Source: Endoryza sp044226045
Lineage (GTDB): Bacteria > Bacteroidota > Bacteroidia > Chitinophagales > Chitinophagaceae
DNA: 64,000 nt
Reading direction: 5' to 3'
Assembly (NCBI GenBank): GCA_044226045.1
Contig: JBGAHR010000006.1
Span: 62,001 to 126,000 of the forward strand
Shown in pieces: positions 17,847-26,906 of the stretch (position 1 is the first letter of the stretch; each line of letters opens with the position of its first letter). The position numbers were made by a program, and so were the translations under genes. The notes beneath the pieces are model-generated. The model had not been told where the DNA came from. It saw nothing but the letters and a program-made list of their open reading frames with translations, and did not search any database.

Positions 17847-19682
17847 ATGTGTGGAATTGTTGGATATACTGGTTCCAGGGAAGCCTATCCTGTTATCATC
17901 AAAGGACTGAAAAGACTTGAATACCGCGGTTACGACAGTACAGGCGTTGCATTGTTGAACAGCGGCCTGAACGTGTACAAAAAGAAAGGCAAGGTAGCTG
18001 ACCTGGAAGAAACATTGGTGGGTAAGAATCTCCACGCAAACACCGGCATTGGTCATACCCGTTGGGCTACTCACGGAGAGCCCAGCGACCGGAACGCACA
18101 TCCGCATTCCAGCGCTTCCGGCAAACTGGCGATGATACATAACGGCATTATCGAAAACTACGCTCAATTAAAAAAAGAACTCAGCAACAAAGGATACCAG
18201 TTCAGCAGCGATACCGATACGGAGGTATTGCTCAATTTCATTGAAGAGATCAAGAACAACAACCAATGTAACCTTGAAGAAGCGGTGCGGATCGCCCTCA
18301 AGCGGGTGGTAGGCGCTTATGTCATCCTGATCCTCGACCAGGATGATCCGGACACTATTATCGCTGCCCGCAAAGGCAGTCCACTGGTGATCGGTATTGG
18401 CAAAGGAGAACATTTTCTGGGTTCAGATGCCAGCCCGATGCTGGAATACACCAATAAGGTGGTATATGTGAACGACTATGAACTGGCCATTGTAAAACCA
18501 GATGAACTGGTATTGAAAAACCTTGGTAACGAAAAGATCACTCCGTATGTGCAGAAGCTGGATATAGAGTTGGCAGCTATCGAAAAAGGCGGGTATGATC
18601 ATTTCATGCTGAAAGAAATATTCGAACAGCCGCAAACCATATTCGATTGCTTGCGGGGCAGGCTGGATGTAACGAAGGGCACGATCACGATGGCCGGCGT
18701 GCAAAATCATATCGACAAACTCAAAGCTGCTCCGCGCATCATTATTGTAGCTTGCGGAACCAGCTGGCATGCGGGACTGATTGCCGAATATATCATAGAA
18801 GAACTTTGCCGGATTCCCGTGGAAGTGGAATACGCTTCCGAATTCAGGTACAGGAACCCGGTCATTCATCCGGGTGATGTGATCATCGCCGTATCGCAGA
18901 GCGGTGAAACCGCCGATACACTGGTCGCCATCGAACGGGCGAAAGAGCAGGGAGCCGTTATTTTCGGTGTGGTCAATGTGGTAGGCTCTTCCATCGCCCG
19001 CTTGTCTGATACGGGCGCCTATACACATGCCGGCCCTGAAATCGGCGTAGCCAGCACAAAGGCTTTTACTGCTCAATTAGCGGTGCTCACCATGATTGCC
19101 ATCAAGATCGCCTTTGAAAAAGGCTCGATCGATCGCCAGCGCTTTGATTACTTATTAAATGAATTGAACGATATCCCCGCCAAAGTGGAACTGGTATTGC
19201 AACAGCAGGATAAAATAAAAACGCTTGCCGAAAAATACAAAGATGCCCGCGACTTCCTCTATCTCGGAAGAGGGTATAATTTCCCGGTGGCACTGGAAGG
19301 AGCGCTTAAACTCAAAGAAATATCCTACATACATGCCGAGGGATATCCGGCCGCAGAAATGAAACATGGGCCTATTGCCCTGGTAGACGATCAGCTGCCG
19401 GTGGTGTTTGTGGCTACCCGCGACTCCTACCACGAAAAAATTGTCAGCAATATCCAGGAGATAAAAGCCCGTAAAGGAAAAGTGCTGGCAGTGATTACTG
19501 ATGGAGATGAAATGATCATGGGCCTGGCTGATGATTATATCGAAGTACCGCCAGCCGATGAAATTGTAGCTCCCATGCTTAGCACCATTCCCATGCAATT
19601 ACTGGCCTACTATATTGGCGTTGCCAAAGGCCTGGATGTTGATAAACCACGCAACCTGGCAAAGAGCGTAACCGTAGAATAA
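17847..19682 (+). CDS. glmS: Glutamine--fructose-6-phosphate aminotransferase (isomerizing)
   Basis: The protein makes glucosamine-6-phosphate from fructose-6-phosphate and glutamine, the first committed step to UDP-GlcNAc for peptidoglycan and lipopolysaccharide. It starts MCGIVGY, where Cys2 is the glutaminase nucleophile after removal of Met1. The glutaminase part includes GHTRWATHGEPSDRNAHPH. Two SIS domains follow, with ACGTSWHAGL, VSQSGETADT and STKAFTAQ. The C terminus ends KSVTVE, the usual family ending. The length of 611 residues is normal. DUF4954 follows 32 bases downstream, probably in the same operon. Confidence 0.98.
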   Translation: MCGIVGYTGSREAYPVIIKGLKRLEYRGYDSTGVALLNSGLNVYKKKGKVADLEETLVGKNLHANTGIGHTRWATHGEPSDRNAHPHSSASGKLAMIHNGIIENYAQLKKELSNKGYQFSSDTDTEVLLNFIEEIKNNNQCNLEEAVRIALKRVVGAYVILILDQDDPDTIIAARKGSPLVIGIGKGEHFLGSDASPMLEYTNKVVYVNDYELAIVKPDELVLKNLGNEKITPYVQKLDIELAAIEKGGYDHFMLKEIFEQPQTIFDCLRGRLDVTKGTITMAGVQNHIDKLKAAPRIIIVACGTSWHAGLIAEYIIEELCRIPVEVEYASEFRYRNPVIHPGDVIIAVSQSGETADTLVAIERAKEQGAVIFGVVNVVGSSIARLSDTGAYTHAGPEIGVASTKAFTAQLAVLTMIAIKIAFEKGSIDRQRFDYLLNELNDIPAKVELVLQQQDKIKTLAEKYKDARDFLYLGRGYNFPVALEGALKLKEISYIHAEGYPAAEMKHGPIALVDDQLPVVFVATRDSYHEKIVSNIQEIKARKGKVLAVITDGDEMIMGLADDYIEVPPADEIVAPMLSTIPMQLLAYYIGVAKGLDVDKPRNLAKSVTVE

Positions 19683-19714
19683 TAACGGCCCCATTCAATC
19701 CATAAATCGATCCA

Positions 19715-21925
19715 ATGAACCAGATTCATAAAAGTCCTGTGCAGTCGCTTGGTTATAATTTTATCCCTGCCGAATACCTGCCCAAAGGAAAAAATGAATA
19801 TTATCTCCGAAATCGTCAAAACACCAGCGGCATCCACTACAGAGGGCTCACCGCTTACGAAATCGAAGTACTGGTTCGCAATCGCAATACCTCCGACGAC
19901 TGGAACAAACTACTGGTAGGCGACGCGTTCAATCCCGAACTGGTTCAGGATTGTAAATTTTACGGGTTGGTAAGAATTGGCAAGCTCGAGCCGTACTATC
20001 TCGAATTCCACAACCTGCGCAGACCTGTAGGCCTTTACAATAGCACCATCATCAGCTGTGATTTTGGCGACAATGTTGTAGTAGACAATGTCAATTATAT
20101 TTCTCATTACATTGTCGGAAGCGACGTAATGCTGGTGAATATAAATGAAATTGCCGCTACCGATCATGCCAAATTCGGAAATGGAATTCTTAAACAGGGT
20201 GAACCGGAAAGCAGGCGTATCTGGCTGGAAGTCTGCAATGAAAATGGCGGGAGAAGTATTGTGCCCTTTGACGGCATGTTGCCCGGCGATGCTTATCTAT
20301 GGACAAGATTTCGTGACAACCACAAACTACAGCAGCGATTCAAGGAGTTTACCGATAAACAGTTTGATCATCATTATGGATTTTATGGCACCATCGGAGA
20401 TCGCACTGTTATCAAAAACTGTCGCATACTCAAGGATGTGAATATTGGTACCGATGCTTATCTCAAAGGAGCCAATAAAGTTAAAAATGTAACGATCAAT
20501 TCCTCCGCGGAAGCCAAGACACAAATCGGAGAAGGTTGTGAACTCGTGAATGGCATTATCGATTACGGTTGCCGGATTTTTTATGGGGTTAAAGCGGTTC
20601 GCTTTTTCCTGGCATCTCACTCACAACTGAAATACGGCGCCAGGCTGATCAATTCTTACCTGGGAAACAATTCCACCATTTCCTGTTGTGAAGTACTGAA
20701 CTCTCTTATATTTCCGGCACATGAGCAACACCACAACAATTCATTTCTTTGTGCCGCGCTCATCAACGGACAAAGCAACATGGCCGCCGGTGCCACTGTG
20801 GGTTCCAATCACAACAGCCGCAGCCCGGATGGAGAAATTATTGCCGGAAGAGGGTTCTGGCCAGGATTGTGCGTCAGCCTTAAACACAATTCGAGGTTTG
20901 CCTCTTTTAACATCCTGGCCAAAGGCGACTATCCTGCCGAACTGAATATTCCCTTACCCTTTTCACTCATCAGCAATGATATGAGTAAGGATGAGTTGCA
21001 GGTCATGCCGGCTTACTGGTTCATGTATAATATGTACGCCCTGGCCCGAAATGCCTGGAAATACGGAGACCGGGATAAGAGAATTGAAAAGACCCAACTA
21101 CTGGACTATCATTTCCTCGCACCAGATACGATCAACGAAATTCGGGATGCCATCTATTATCTCGAAGAGCAGACCGGAAAGGCCTATCAAAAATCGCAAC
21201 AGCTATCGTCAAATACCCCCACAGCAGAACTGGTTAGTATCGGACGGAAAGTACTCATGCATCCTTCCAATGCGGTAGACCAACTGGAAATTCTGGCAGA
21301 AGGATTTGAAAATTCGAACAGAAAAGTAGTGTTGCTGAAAGTGTCACAGGCTTATGAGATTTTTAAAGAGTTGATCATTTTGTATGCTGTTGAATTACTG
21401 GCAGCCTACCTGATGAAAAACAAGTCCCACTCCTTGCAAGAAACGATCGCCTCCTTTCCGGCCATTAAAAAACCAGAGAGCTGGATTAATGTGGGCGGAC
21501 AATTGATACCTGAAAAATCAGTGAACAAACTGCTCGAACAAATTGAATCCGGCCGATACAAGTCATGGAAAGACGTTCATTCCTTCTACCAAAAAATGGC
21601 TGATCAATATGAACTTGACAAATTGATGCATGCCTTCTCCATATTGAAAGAAATACATGGCATTGATATCCGTAAAGCCACTGCTCCATCATTGAAAAAC
21701 TTATTGACCCAAAGCCTTACCACCCGGGAGTGGATGACTAAAGGTATTTACGATTCACGGGCGAAGGACTATTCCAACGAGTTTCGTCAAATGGTTTATA
21801 CCAGCAAGGAGGAAATGAACCAGGTCATCGGCAAACTGGAAGAAAACAGTTTTATCCGGCAGGAAACCGAACGCTTGAAGACTTTCAAATCGCAGATCAA
21901 CCAATTGATCCGTCAATTAAAATAA
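19715..21925 (+). CDS. DUF4954-family protein with hexapeptide (left-handed beta-helix) repeats
   Basis: The 736-residue protein matches DUF4954. A central part (about 105-410) is rich in hexapeptide-like turns (TIGDRTVIKNCRI, KDVNIGTDAYLKGANKVKN, TQIGEGCELVNG), as in the acyltransferase half of GlmU and similar enzymes. A run GATVGSNHNSRSPDGEI includes histidines that could serve an active site. The C-terminal 300 residues are helical. It has no signal peptide. Position just after glmS suggests a role in nucleotide-sugar or amino-sugar metabolism; that is inference from context and fold, since the reaction is not known to me. Confidence 0.82.
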   Translation: MNQIHKSPVQSLGYNFIPAEYLPKGKNEYYLRNRQNTSGIHYRGLTAYEIEVLVRNRNTSDDWNKLLVGDAFNPELVQDCKFYGLVRIGKLEPYYLEFHNLRRPVGLYNSTIISCDFGDNVVVDNVNYISHYIVGSDVMLVNINEIAATDHAKFGNGILKQGEPESRRIWLEVCNENGGRSIVPFDGMLPGDAYLWTRFRDNHKLQQRFKEFTDKQFDHHYGFYGTIGDRTVIKNCRILKDVNIGTDAYLKGANKVKNVTINSSAEAKTQIGEGCELVNGIIDYGCRIFYGVKAVRFFLASHSQLKYGARLINSYLGNNSTISCCEVLNSLIFPAHEQHHNNSFLCAALINGQSNMAAGATVGSNHNSRSPDGEIIAGRGFWPGLCVSLKHNSRFASFNILAKGDYPAELNIPLPFSLISNDMSKDELQVMPAYWFMYNMYALARNAWKYGDRDKRIEKTQLLDYHFLAPDTINEIRDAIYYLEEQTGKAYQKSQQLSSNTPTAELVSIGRKVLMHPSNAVDQLEILAEGFENSNRKVVLLKVSQAYEIFKELIILYAVELLAAYLMKNKSHSLQETIASFPAIKKPESWINVGGQLIPEKSVNKLLEQIESGRYKSWKDVHSFYQKMADQYELDKLMHAFSILKEIHGIDIRKATAPSLKNLLTQSLTTREWMTKGIYDSRAKDYSNEFRQMVYTSKEEMNQVIGKLEENSFIRQETERLKTFKSQINQLIRQLK

Positions 21926-21949
21926 GTTTTGTTTACCGGTAGAAACTAT

Positions 21950-24694
21950 CTATTGTCGTACGATCCGAAGAATATTTGACCGCCCGTCTTTGGCAATGGC
22001 ATAGAGATAATACACACCTGCTTTCAATTCCTGGAGATCAACGGGTACGCTATTCGTTCCCTGGCTGACCGACTGGTTAAACTGTTTCACCATTCTTCCA
22101 TGTTGATCCGTGATCACGAATTGAATGGTTCCGGTTTCAGCAGATACCAGTGAGATTACGGCACGACTTTGAATAACCGAGGGAGCCACGGTAATCAACT
22201 CAAATCCTTTTGACTGGTAGATGACTGCTGCAATCCGGCTCAACAGGCTATTACCCGATTTCTCTACTACTCGCATTCTATAGTAAGTAGTACCGGGTTG
22301 AAGATTTTTATCGAGGTACTGATAAACATATTGCCGGTCGGTGGCATTCACCTTTGCAATGGTGGTGAACTGACGATTATCGCGGGAAGATTGTACTTCA
22401 AAATAGTCTGCCTCTGTATCGGTGCTGATTTCCCAATTCAGTTGCGCGTCTTCGTTCTGTTTCCTGGCAGTAAAGGATTTTATAGTGATGGGTAATGATG
22501 CCACCATCGAGTTCGTAGACAGGTTGGTGCTTCCAAAGGTGAAAGGTCCATAGTTAACCGCAGCCACTTCGAGCGCTCCATTGGAGGTGGTTCCGGAAGG
22601 CGTGCCATTTCCCAGGTTGATCCAGCCGATTCCATCAAAATAGGCAATAACAAGCGTGGGGAAATGGTTGATGCCACTATAAGGAGTGATGGGGAATTTG
22701 ATATACCGCAGCCTGTTGCCGGTTCCATTGATAACCCAATATTCTACTTCACTGATGTGTTCGATCAGTTGAGAAAGAGTGTTGTTATAGTTGGATGTCG
22801 GGTTGCCCGGATAATATTCTACCGAATAAACGTCGTTGATGTTTCCGCTACCGTCCGCACGCAAGGTAACAGGCGCATAACGACCTTCCTTCCCCACATG
22901 ATAAGTAAAAGTTGTTTCGCCAAATTTCTTCAGTGGTCCGTTTATATAGGATTGGGCAGATCCTTCCAGGAAATTGGCTCCGCGTAAAAGTGTCATAGTA
23001 GCGTTTCCTGTGGCCACCAGCACCCCTTTTGACATTTGCAGCGTTGCTCCCGGATTAATTGTACAAGCGCTGTTCATAGTTACGCCCAGGCTACTGGTAT
23101 TATTGATCCGGAATGTTCCACTGATGGCAGATGGAAATCCGTTTCCGGTAAACTGAGGCAGGCTGCTCCTGAATTCATAACTATTGGTACCGGAGAAATT
23201 ATAGTTCCGGTTTCCATCTACCTGTATGTTGCCAACCGGACCAGTAGCAGACAAGCCGGCCGCTGCTCCTACAACCAATAAACCACCTGCGCCATTATAA
23301 AAGGCATTCCCTGCAATCTTGCTGTACTCATCAAAGCTCAGCGTTCCATTTCCTGTTAACTCCACCGTACCCCGATTCGGTGAGGGGCCCGTGTTGGGTC
23401 CGGTGAAGTAAATGGACGACTCGTTGGTAAGAAACATTTTCCCTTTTGAATTCAACGCTCCTACCCTTATGGCTGAAGCCAGTGAGCGATTGAATTGAAT
23501 AGTTGCGTTGTTGAAATTAATAATACCCGTGTCGCCCGAACTTGCACACCATTGAGTGGAAAAAGAATAACTGCCGTTACCCTGGCATACCTGGCAAACT
23601 CCATCTTTCATATCAATGTTGCTGCGGCTATTGAAATTTCCGCCCGGAACAACCAATGAACCGCCATTCATGGTGATGCTGTTGGTACCGGAAAGAAATG
23701 TGCCGGCGATAATCAACACCTTCAAAGTACCCAGCGTAAGTGCCGAACTCAATTTAACCTGTGCGCCAGGCAATATCTTCATGCTGGCATTTACCTGATT
23801 CGCCGCATAAAGAGACTGAATGGTGGTGCCGTTGGCAACCAGCATTGGTTCTTCATTAACCGCTGTGATATTGGCATTCTCGAATGCATTCAGGCTTCCG
23901 CGGAATCGCAATTCATTGTTGGGTTTGAAATCTGCCATGCCGAGGTTGAGCAGGGCGCTCGATGATAAATTGATATCTCCATTGACCTGCACCACACTGC
24001 TTGTGCCTGCATTGTTGCCGTCCTTGATATACAGTATGGCATTCTCTATGATCAGACTGCCTCCGATAGTCAACACCAGGTTGCTGTTGGTGGTTAATCT
24101 GAAGTCCTGCCCTGCCGTACCTGTTCTCTTCAGCACAAGATCGCCCTGTACAGTATTCAGATTTCCCTGCTGATTCCAGTTACCACCAATACTTTTTTCG
24201 TAATTGAGAATGAGGTTTCCCCAAATGATCGAAGCAGGTAATGGAGTGGTATTATTAATCCAGTTTCGAATTTCTACGGTAGAACCCGCGGCGAAATTCT
24301 CTGTGCCGCCAAAAATACTCGAGCCGGCAGTTGAAGTAACAGCTGCTGTATTATCATGGAAATAGATGGCGCCGTTGAAAAGTTGAAAAGTTCCCGTCAA
24401 TAAGATCGCATGCGCACCGTATAATGAACCACCGGATTCAATCCTCAGGGCGGAACCACTGCCTCCAATAGTCCATGTTTGAGAGGTGACCATCGAATGG
24501 TTGTTCTGAATGATGAACTCATCCCCTGCATTGACGAATGAGGAAGGGGCTGCGCCTCCACCGGCGCGATTGCTGTTCCAACTGGAAAGCGAAGAAGGTG
24601 TCAGCGAGCCTTGTGAATAGTAAACGGTCGCCGAAACTGAACAATAAATACCCATAAGGGCAAAAAACAGTAGCCAATGCTTCATGCCATTCAT
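21950..24694 (-). CDS. Large secreted surface protein with T9SS type A sorting domain (1 of 3)
   Basis: The 914-residue protein has a signal peptide and a long region of beta-helix-like repeats rich in Asn, Gly and Ser (short units of the form GSLIIENAILYIKDG). A fibronectin-like segment follows near residue 740 (FTARKQNEDAQLNWEISTDTEADYFEVQ is its visible core), then a C-terminal sorting domain with TDQHGRMVKQF and a last strand SNILRIVRQ. That tail directs export by the type IX system. A second in-frame ATG at 24685 could be the true start. It is the last of three related genes in a row; no enzymatic motif is visible. Confidence 0.85.
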   Translation of the reverse strand: MNGMKHWLLFFALMGIYCSVSATVYYSQGSLTPSSLSSWNSNRAGGGAAPSSFVNAGDEFIIQNNHSMVTSQTWTIGGSGSALRIESGGSLYGAHAILLTGTFQLFNGAIYFHDNTAAVTSTAGSSIFGGTENFAAGSTVEIRNWINNTTPLPASIIWGNLILNYEKSIGGNWNQQGNLNTVQGDLVLKRTGTAGQDFRLTTNSNLVLTIGGSLIIENAILYIKDGNNAGTSSVVQVNGDINLSSSALLNLGMADFKPNNELRFRGSLNAFENANITAVNEEPMLVANGTTIQSLYAANQVNASMKILPGAQVKLSSALTLGTLKVLIIAGTFLSGTNSITMNGGSLVVPGGNFNSRSNIDMKDGVCQVCQGNGSYSFSTQWCASSGDTGIINFNNATIQFNRSLASAIRVGALNSKGKMFLTNESSIYFTGPNTGPSPNRGTVELTGNGTLSFDEYSKIAGNAFYNGAGGLLVVGAAAGLSATGPVGNIQVDGNRNYNFSGTNSYEFRSSLPQFTGNGFPSAISGTFRINNTSSLGVTMNSACTINPGATLQMSKGVLVATGNATMTLLRGANFLEGSAQSYINGPLKKFGETTFTYHVGKEGRYAPVTLRADGSGNINDVYSVEYYPGNPTSNYNNTLSQLIEHISEVEYWVINGTGNRLRYIKFPITPYSGINHFPTLVIAYFDGIGWINLGNGTPSGTTSNGALEVAAVNYGPFTFGSTNLSTNSMVASLPITIKSFTARKQNEDAQLNWEISTDTEADYFEVQSSRDNRQFTTIAKVNATDRQYVYQYLDKNLQPGTTYYRMRVVEKSGNSLLSRIAAVIYQSKGFELITVAPSVIQSRAVISLVSAETGTIQFVITDQHGRMVKQFNQSVSQGTNSVPVDLQELKAGVYYLYAIAKDGRSNILRIVRQ

Positions 24695-24743
24695 TTTTTA
24701 CACTTACCTGTCCGGAAAGTGACCATCATGGGTATTGGAAAGC

Positions 24744-26831
24744 TTAAGGTTTGAAGAAATTAACGGGGTTCGTTCGGAGGCTTGAAGATACTCCAAAAAC
24801 CCGATAAATTCCACTCGGTAAATGACCAATCTGCAAAGAAACCATTTGATTTCCAGTTACCGGAATTACCGATTTTTCACATACGATATTTCCATTCATA
24901 TCGATCAGGAAAAGCCTCACGGGTGCAGGCGGCGAGGCCGCCACTTTAATCCATATTTCATTAAGCCCCTGGCCTGCCAACCTGATCATAAAGCGATTCC
25001 CTGAGAGCTCCTGTCTCGCTATTTCCCTTCCTTTTACAGGGAATATATCCGACAACCACTCATTCTCCGGTGAACCCATTGTTCTTATCCTGAAATAACC
25101 ATCCTGCCCAGGCCTTGCTGTCTTGATCCTGAAACCGGTGTTTTCCGGTATTACCTGTACGGATTCCACCGTTTGGAAACCAGTTCTTCCCTTCGACCAT
25201 TCCAGTGCCAGGTTTCCCCTGACAACCTCAACATCCGGGGACTTATTCATCAACAACCCGAACTCAACATAGTCACGAAATACCCGGTAACTAACCGTAT
25301 ACTGAATGGGAAGTGGGTTTTGGGCGGACTGACTACTGGCCAGGGCCAGGTACTCCCACTCGTCTGTGTTCATTGTTATCGATTGACTGGTGACTGTTCC
25401 GGATGCCCCCGCAGAGCCTGTAGCTGACAGGTTTCCCGCGTTTTCCCACCGATTGTTTTTCAGTCGAGCCACCCGAAGAGAAAACAGATCTGTCACTCCA
25501 CCGCTTAAAAGATCATCAAAGGATAGTTGCCAGTATTCCAATGCCGACAGATGCGACAAAGCGGTATCCAGTACCGTTGAAAACGATTGAGGGTTATTTC
25601 TAAAGTACTCAACCGTTACTTCTCCATCGGCGTCCTTCAAGGATAACCATCGCATCTTCCCCTGCTTTCCGACGGGAAACAAAAAACGATCTCTCAGCTG
25701 TAATCCCTTTACCCGAACAGGTCCGTTTATAAAGGCCGTTAAATGAAGACTGTCTGCCAGCAGCATGCAGGTGGAATCTATAATGAGCAATGCACTGTCG
25801 TGGGTAAACAATGGACCATTCTTTAGTTCCAGACTATGGGGCAATGACAGATTTTTTTTCAGTAAAATACCAGCGGGGTTATTCAGCCGTAATGCCACCT
25901 GGTTTTGAATTCTTCCGGTAACTTCTATCCTTTGCAGGGAGGACCCGCTGCATTCGATAGTGGGAACACCTGCTGATGTTTCCGTGATCAAACCCCGGCA
26001 AAAAAGATTTCCGCCCAGGATCACCCGGTTATTGTTAGAGTCATTGTCAAGATTCAGCATGCCATCAACCATGAGCCCGCCATTTATCTCAATTGTACCC
26101 GCATAGTCGAGAGAGTAGTTTACTTTTTCTCCAATAAGCAGATCACCGCGGATGATCGATTTGTTCACGCCGGATGAAACATACGTTCTTCCGGTAACCG
26201 ATGCTGCAGATAATAAATGAAGAGACCCGTAAACGCGGTTTGATAATGATATGGTATAACTCGCTGTTCCCGGTACATCAAATACAAATAGTCCTTTTTC
26301 TGTGCCGGTTTGCCGCGACAATCTGCCAACATAAGCAGCATGCGCATTTTTTGACTGGTGAACCAATACAGAACCGTTCTCCAGGTAAATGGAGTCTGCC
26401 ACGGAAATGGCTGTGCCATTTAAAGCACCGGAGGCATTGATCAGGCAGGCCCCCTCAGACAATTTCAAGCCGCCGCTACCAATAGTCAATGCAGGAATTG
26501 CCGTGTTACTATGAGGAATAATTAAATATATACTGTCGGCACCGGCACCCGGATTTATAAAAATTTTATTGACTGCAATGCCTGTATTACCTGGAGGTAG
26601 CCAAACTTTATAACTGCCAGGAACAATACTATGGTCTAGTATGATACTGTCGTTTGATTCCGGCACCAGATCATCCGACCAGTTTACTGCTGTCGTCCAT
26701 TGCCCATCCATTCCTTCACCATCCCATTTTTTTTGCGCCCGGGCATTTAGTGCAGTCAACAATATCAAGGCTGCCATCAAATTTTTAATGAGAAAGCCGG
26801 GTTGAATTTTCAACCAAAAGAAATACATCAT
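24744..26831 (-). CDS. Large secreted surface protein with T9SS-type C-terminal domain (2 of 3)
   Basis: The 695-residue protein is a paralogue in layout of its two neighbours: signal peptide (cleavage near LNARAQ), beta-helix-like repeats (for example GSGGLKLSEGACLINASG), and a C-terminal domain ending in a GIYRVFG strand like type A sorting tails (LFLIDMNGNIVCEK). The tail ends FFKP rather than the usual basic end seen in the other two, so sorting is less certain. The start is the second ATG of an ATGATG pair; both lie inside a perfect inverted repeat (26826-26848). The downstream gene begins about 50 bases beyond its stop. Confidence 0.78.
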   Translation of the reverse strand: MMYFFWLKIQPGFLIKNLMAALILLTALNARAQKKWDGEGMDGQWTTAVNWSDDLVPESNDSIILDHSIVPGSYKVWLPPGNTGIAVNKIFINPGAGADSIYLIIPHSNTAIPALTIGSGGLKLSEGACLINASGALNGTAISVADSIYLENGSVLVHQSKNAHAAYVGRLSRQTGTEKGLFVFDVPGTASYTISLSNRVYGSLHLLSAASVTGRTYVSSGVNKSIIRGDLLIGEKVNYSLDYAGTIEINGGLMVDGMLNLDNDSNNNRVILGGNLFCRGLITETSAGVPTIECSGSSLQRIEVTGRIQNQVALRLNNPAGILLKKNLSLPHSLELKNGPLFTHDSALLIIDSTCMLLADSLHLTAFINGPVRVKGLQLRDRFLFPVGKQGKMRWLSLKDADGEVTVEYFRNNPQSFSTVLDTALSHLSALEYWQLSFDDLLSGGVTDLFSLRVARLKNNRWENAGNLSATGSAGASGTVTSQSITMNTDEWEYLALASSQSAQNPLPIQYTVSYRVFRDYVEFGLLMNKSPDVEVVRGNLALEWSKGRTGFQTVESVQVIPENTGFRIKTARPGQDGYFRIRTMGSPENEWLSDIFPVKGREIARQELSGNRFMIRLAGQGLNEIWIKVAASPPAPVRLFLIDMNGNIVCEKSVIPVTGNQMVSLQIGHLPSGIYRVFGVSSSLRTNPVNFFKP

Positions 26832-26848
26832 AATTCTTCATTATGATG
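26826..26848 (-). promoter_or_regulatory. Inverted repeat enclosing the start codons of a T9SS cargo gene
   Basis: A perfect 9-bp inverted repeat (catcataat at 26826-26834, attatgatg at 26840-26848, 5-base loop) includes the ATGATG start. In the mRNA the start codons would be paired with the 5' arm, so translation could depend on opening this hairpin. Confidence 0.4.
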
Positions 26849-26851
26849 TAA

Positions 26852-26888
26852 AACAAAAAAACCCCTCGCTTTTAAACGAAGGGTTTTT
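26852..26888 (-). terminator. Hairpin terminator between two T9SS cargo genes
   Basis: The stem (26860-26868 with 26877-26885) has one mismatch. On the minus strand it is followed by a run of seven T. It lies just after the stop of the upstream gene at 26907 and only about 20 bases before the next start codon, so the second gene must rely on read-through or on a promoter inside the first gene. Confidence 0.75.
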
Positions 26889-26906
26889 CTTATTCATTAA
26901 AGTGTT

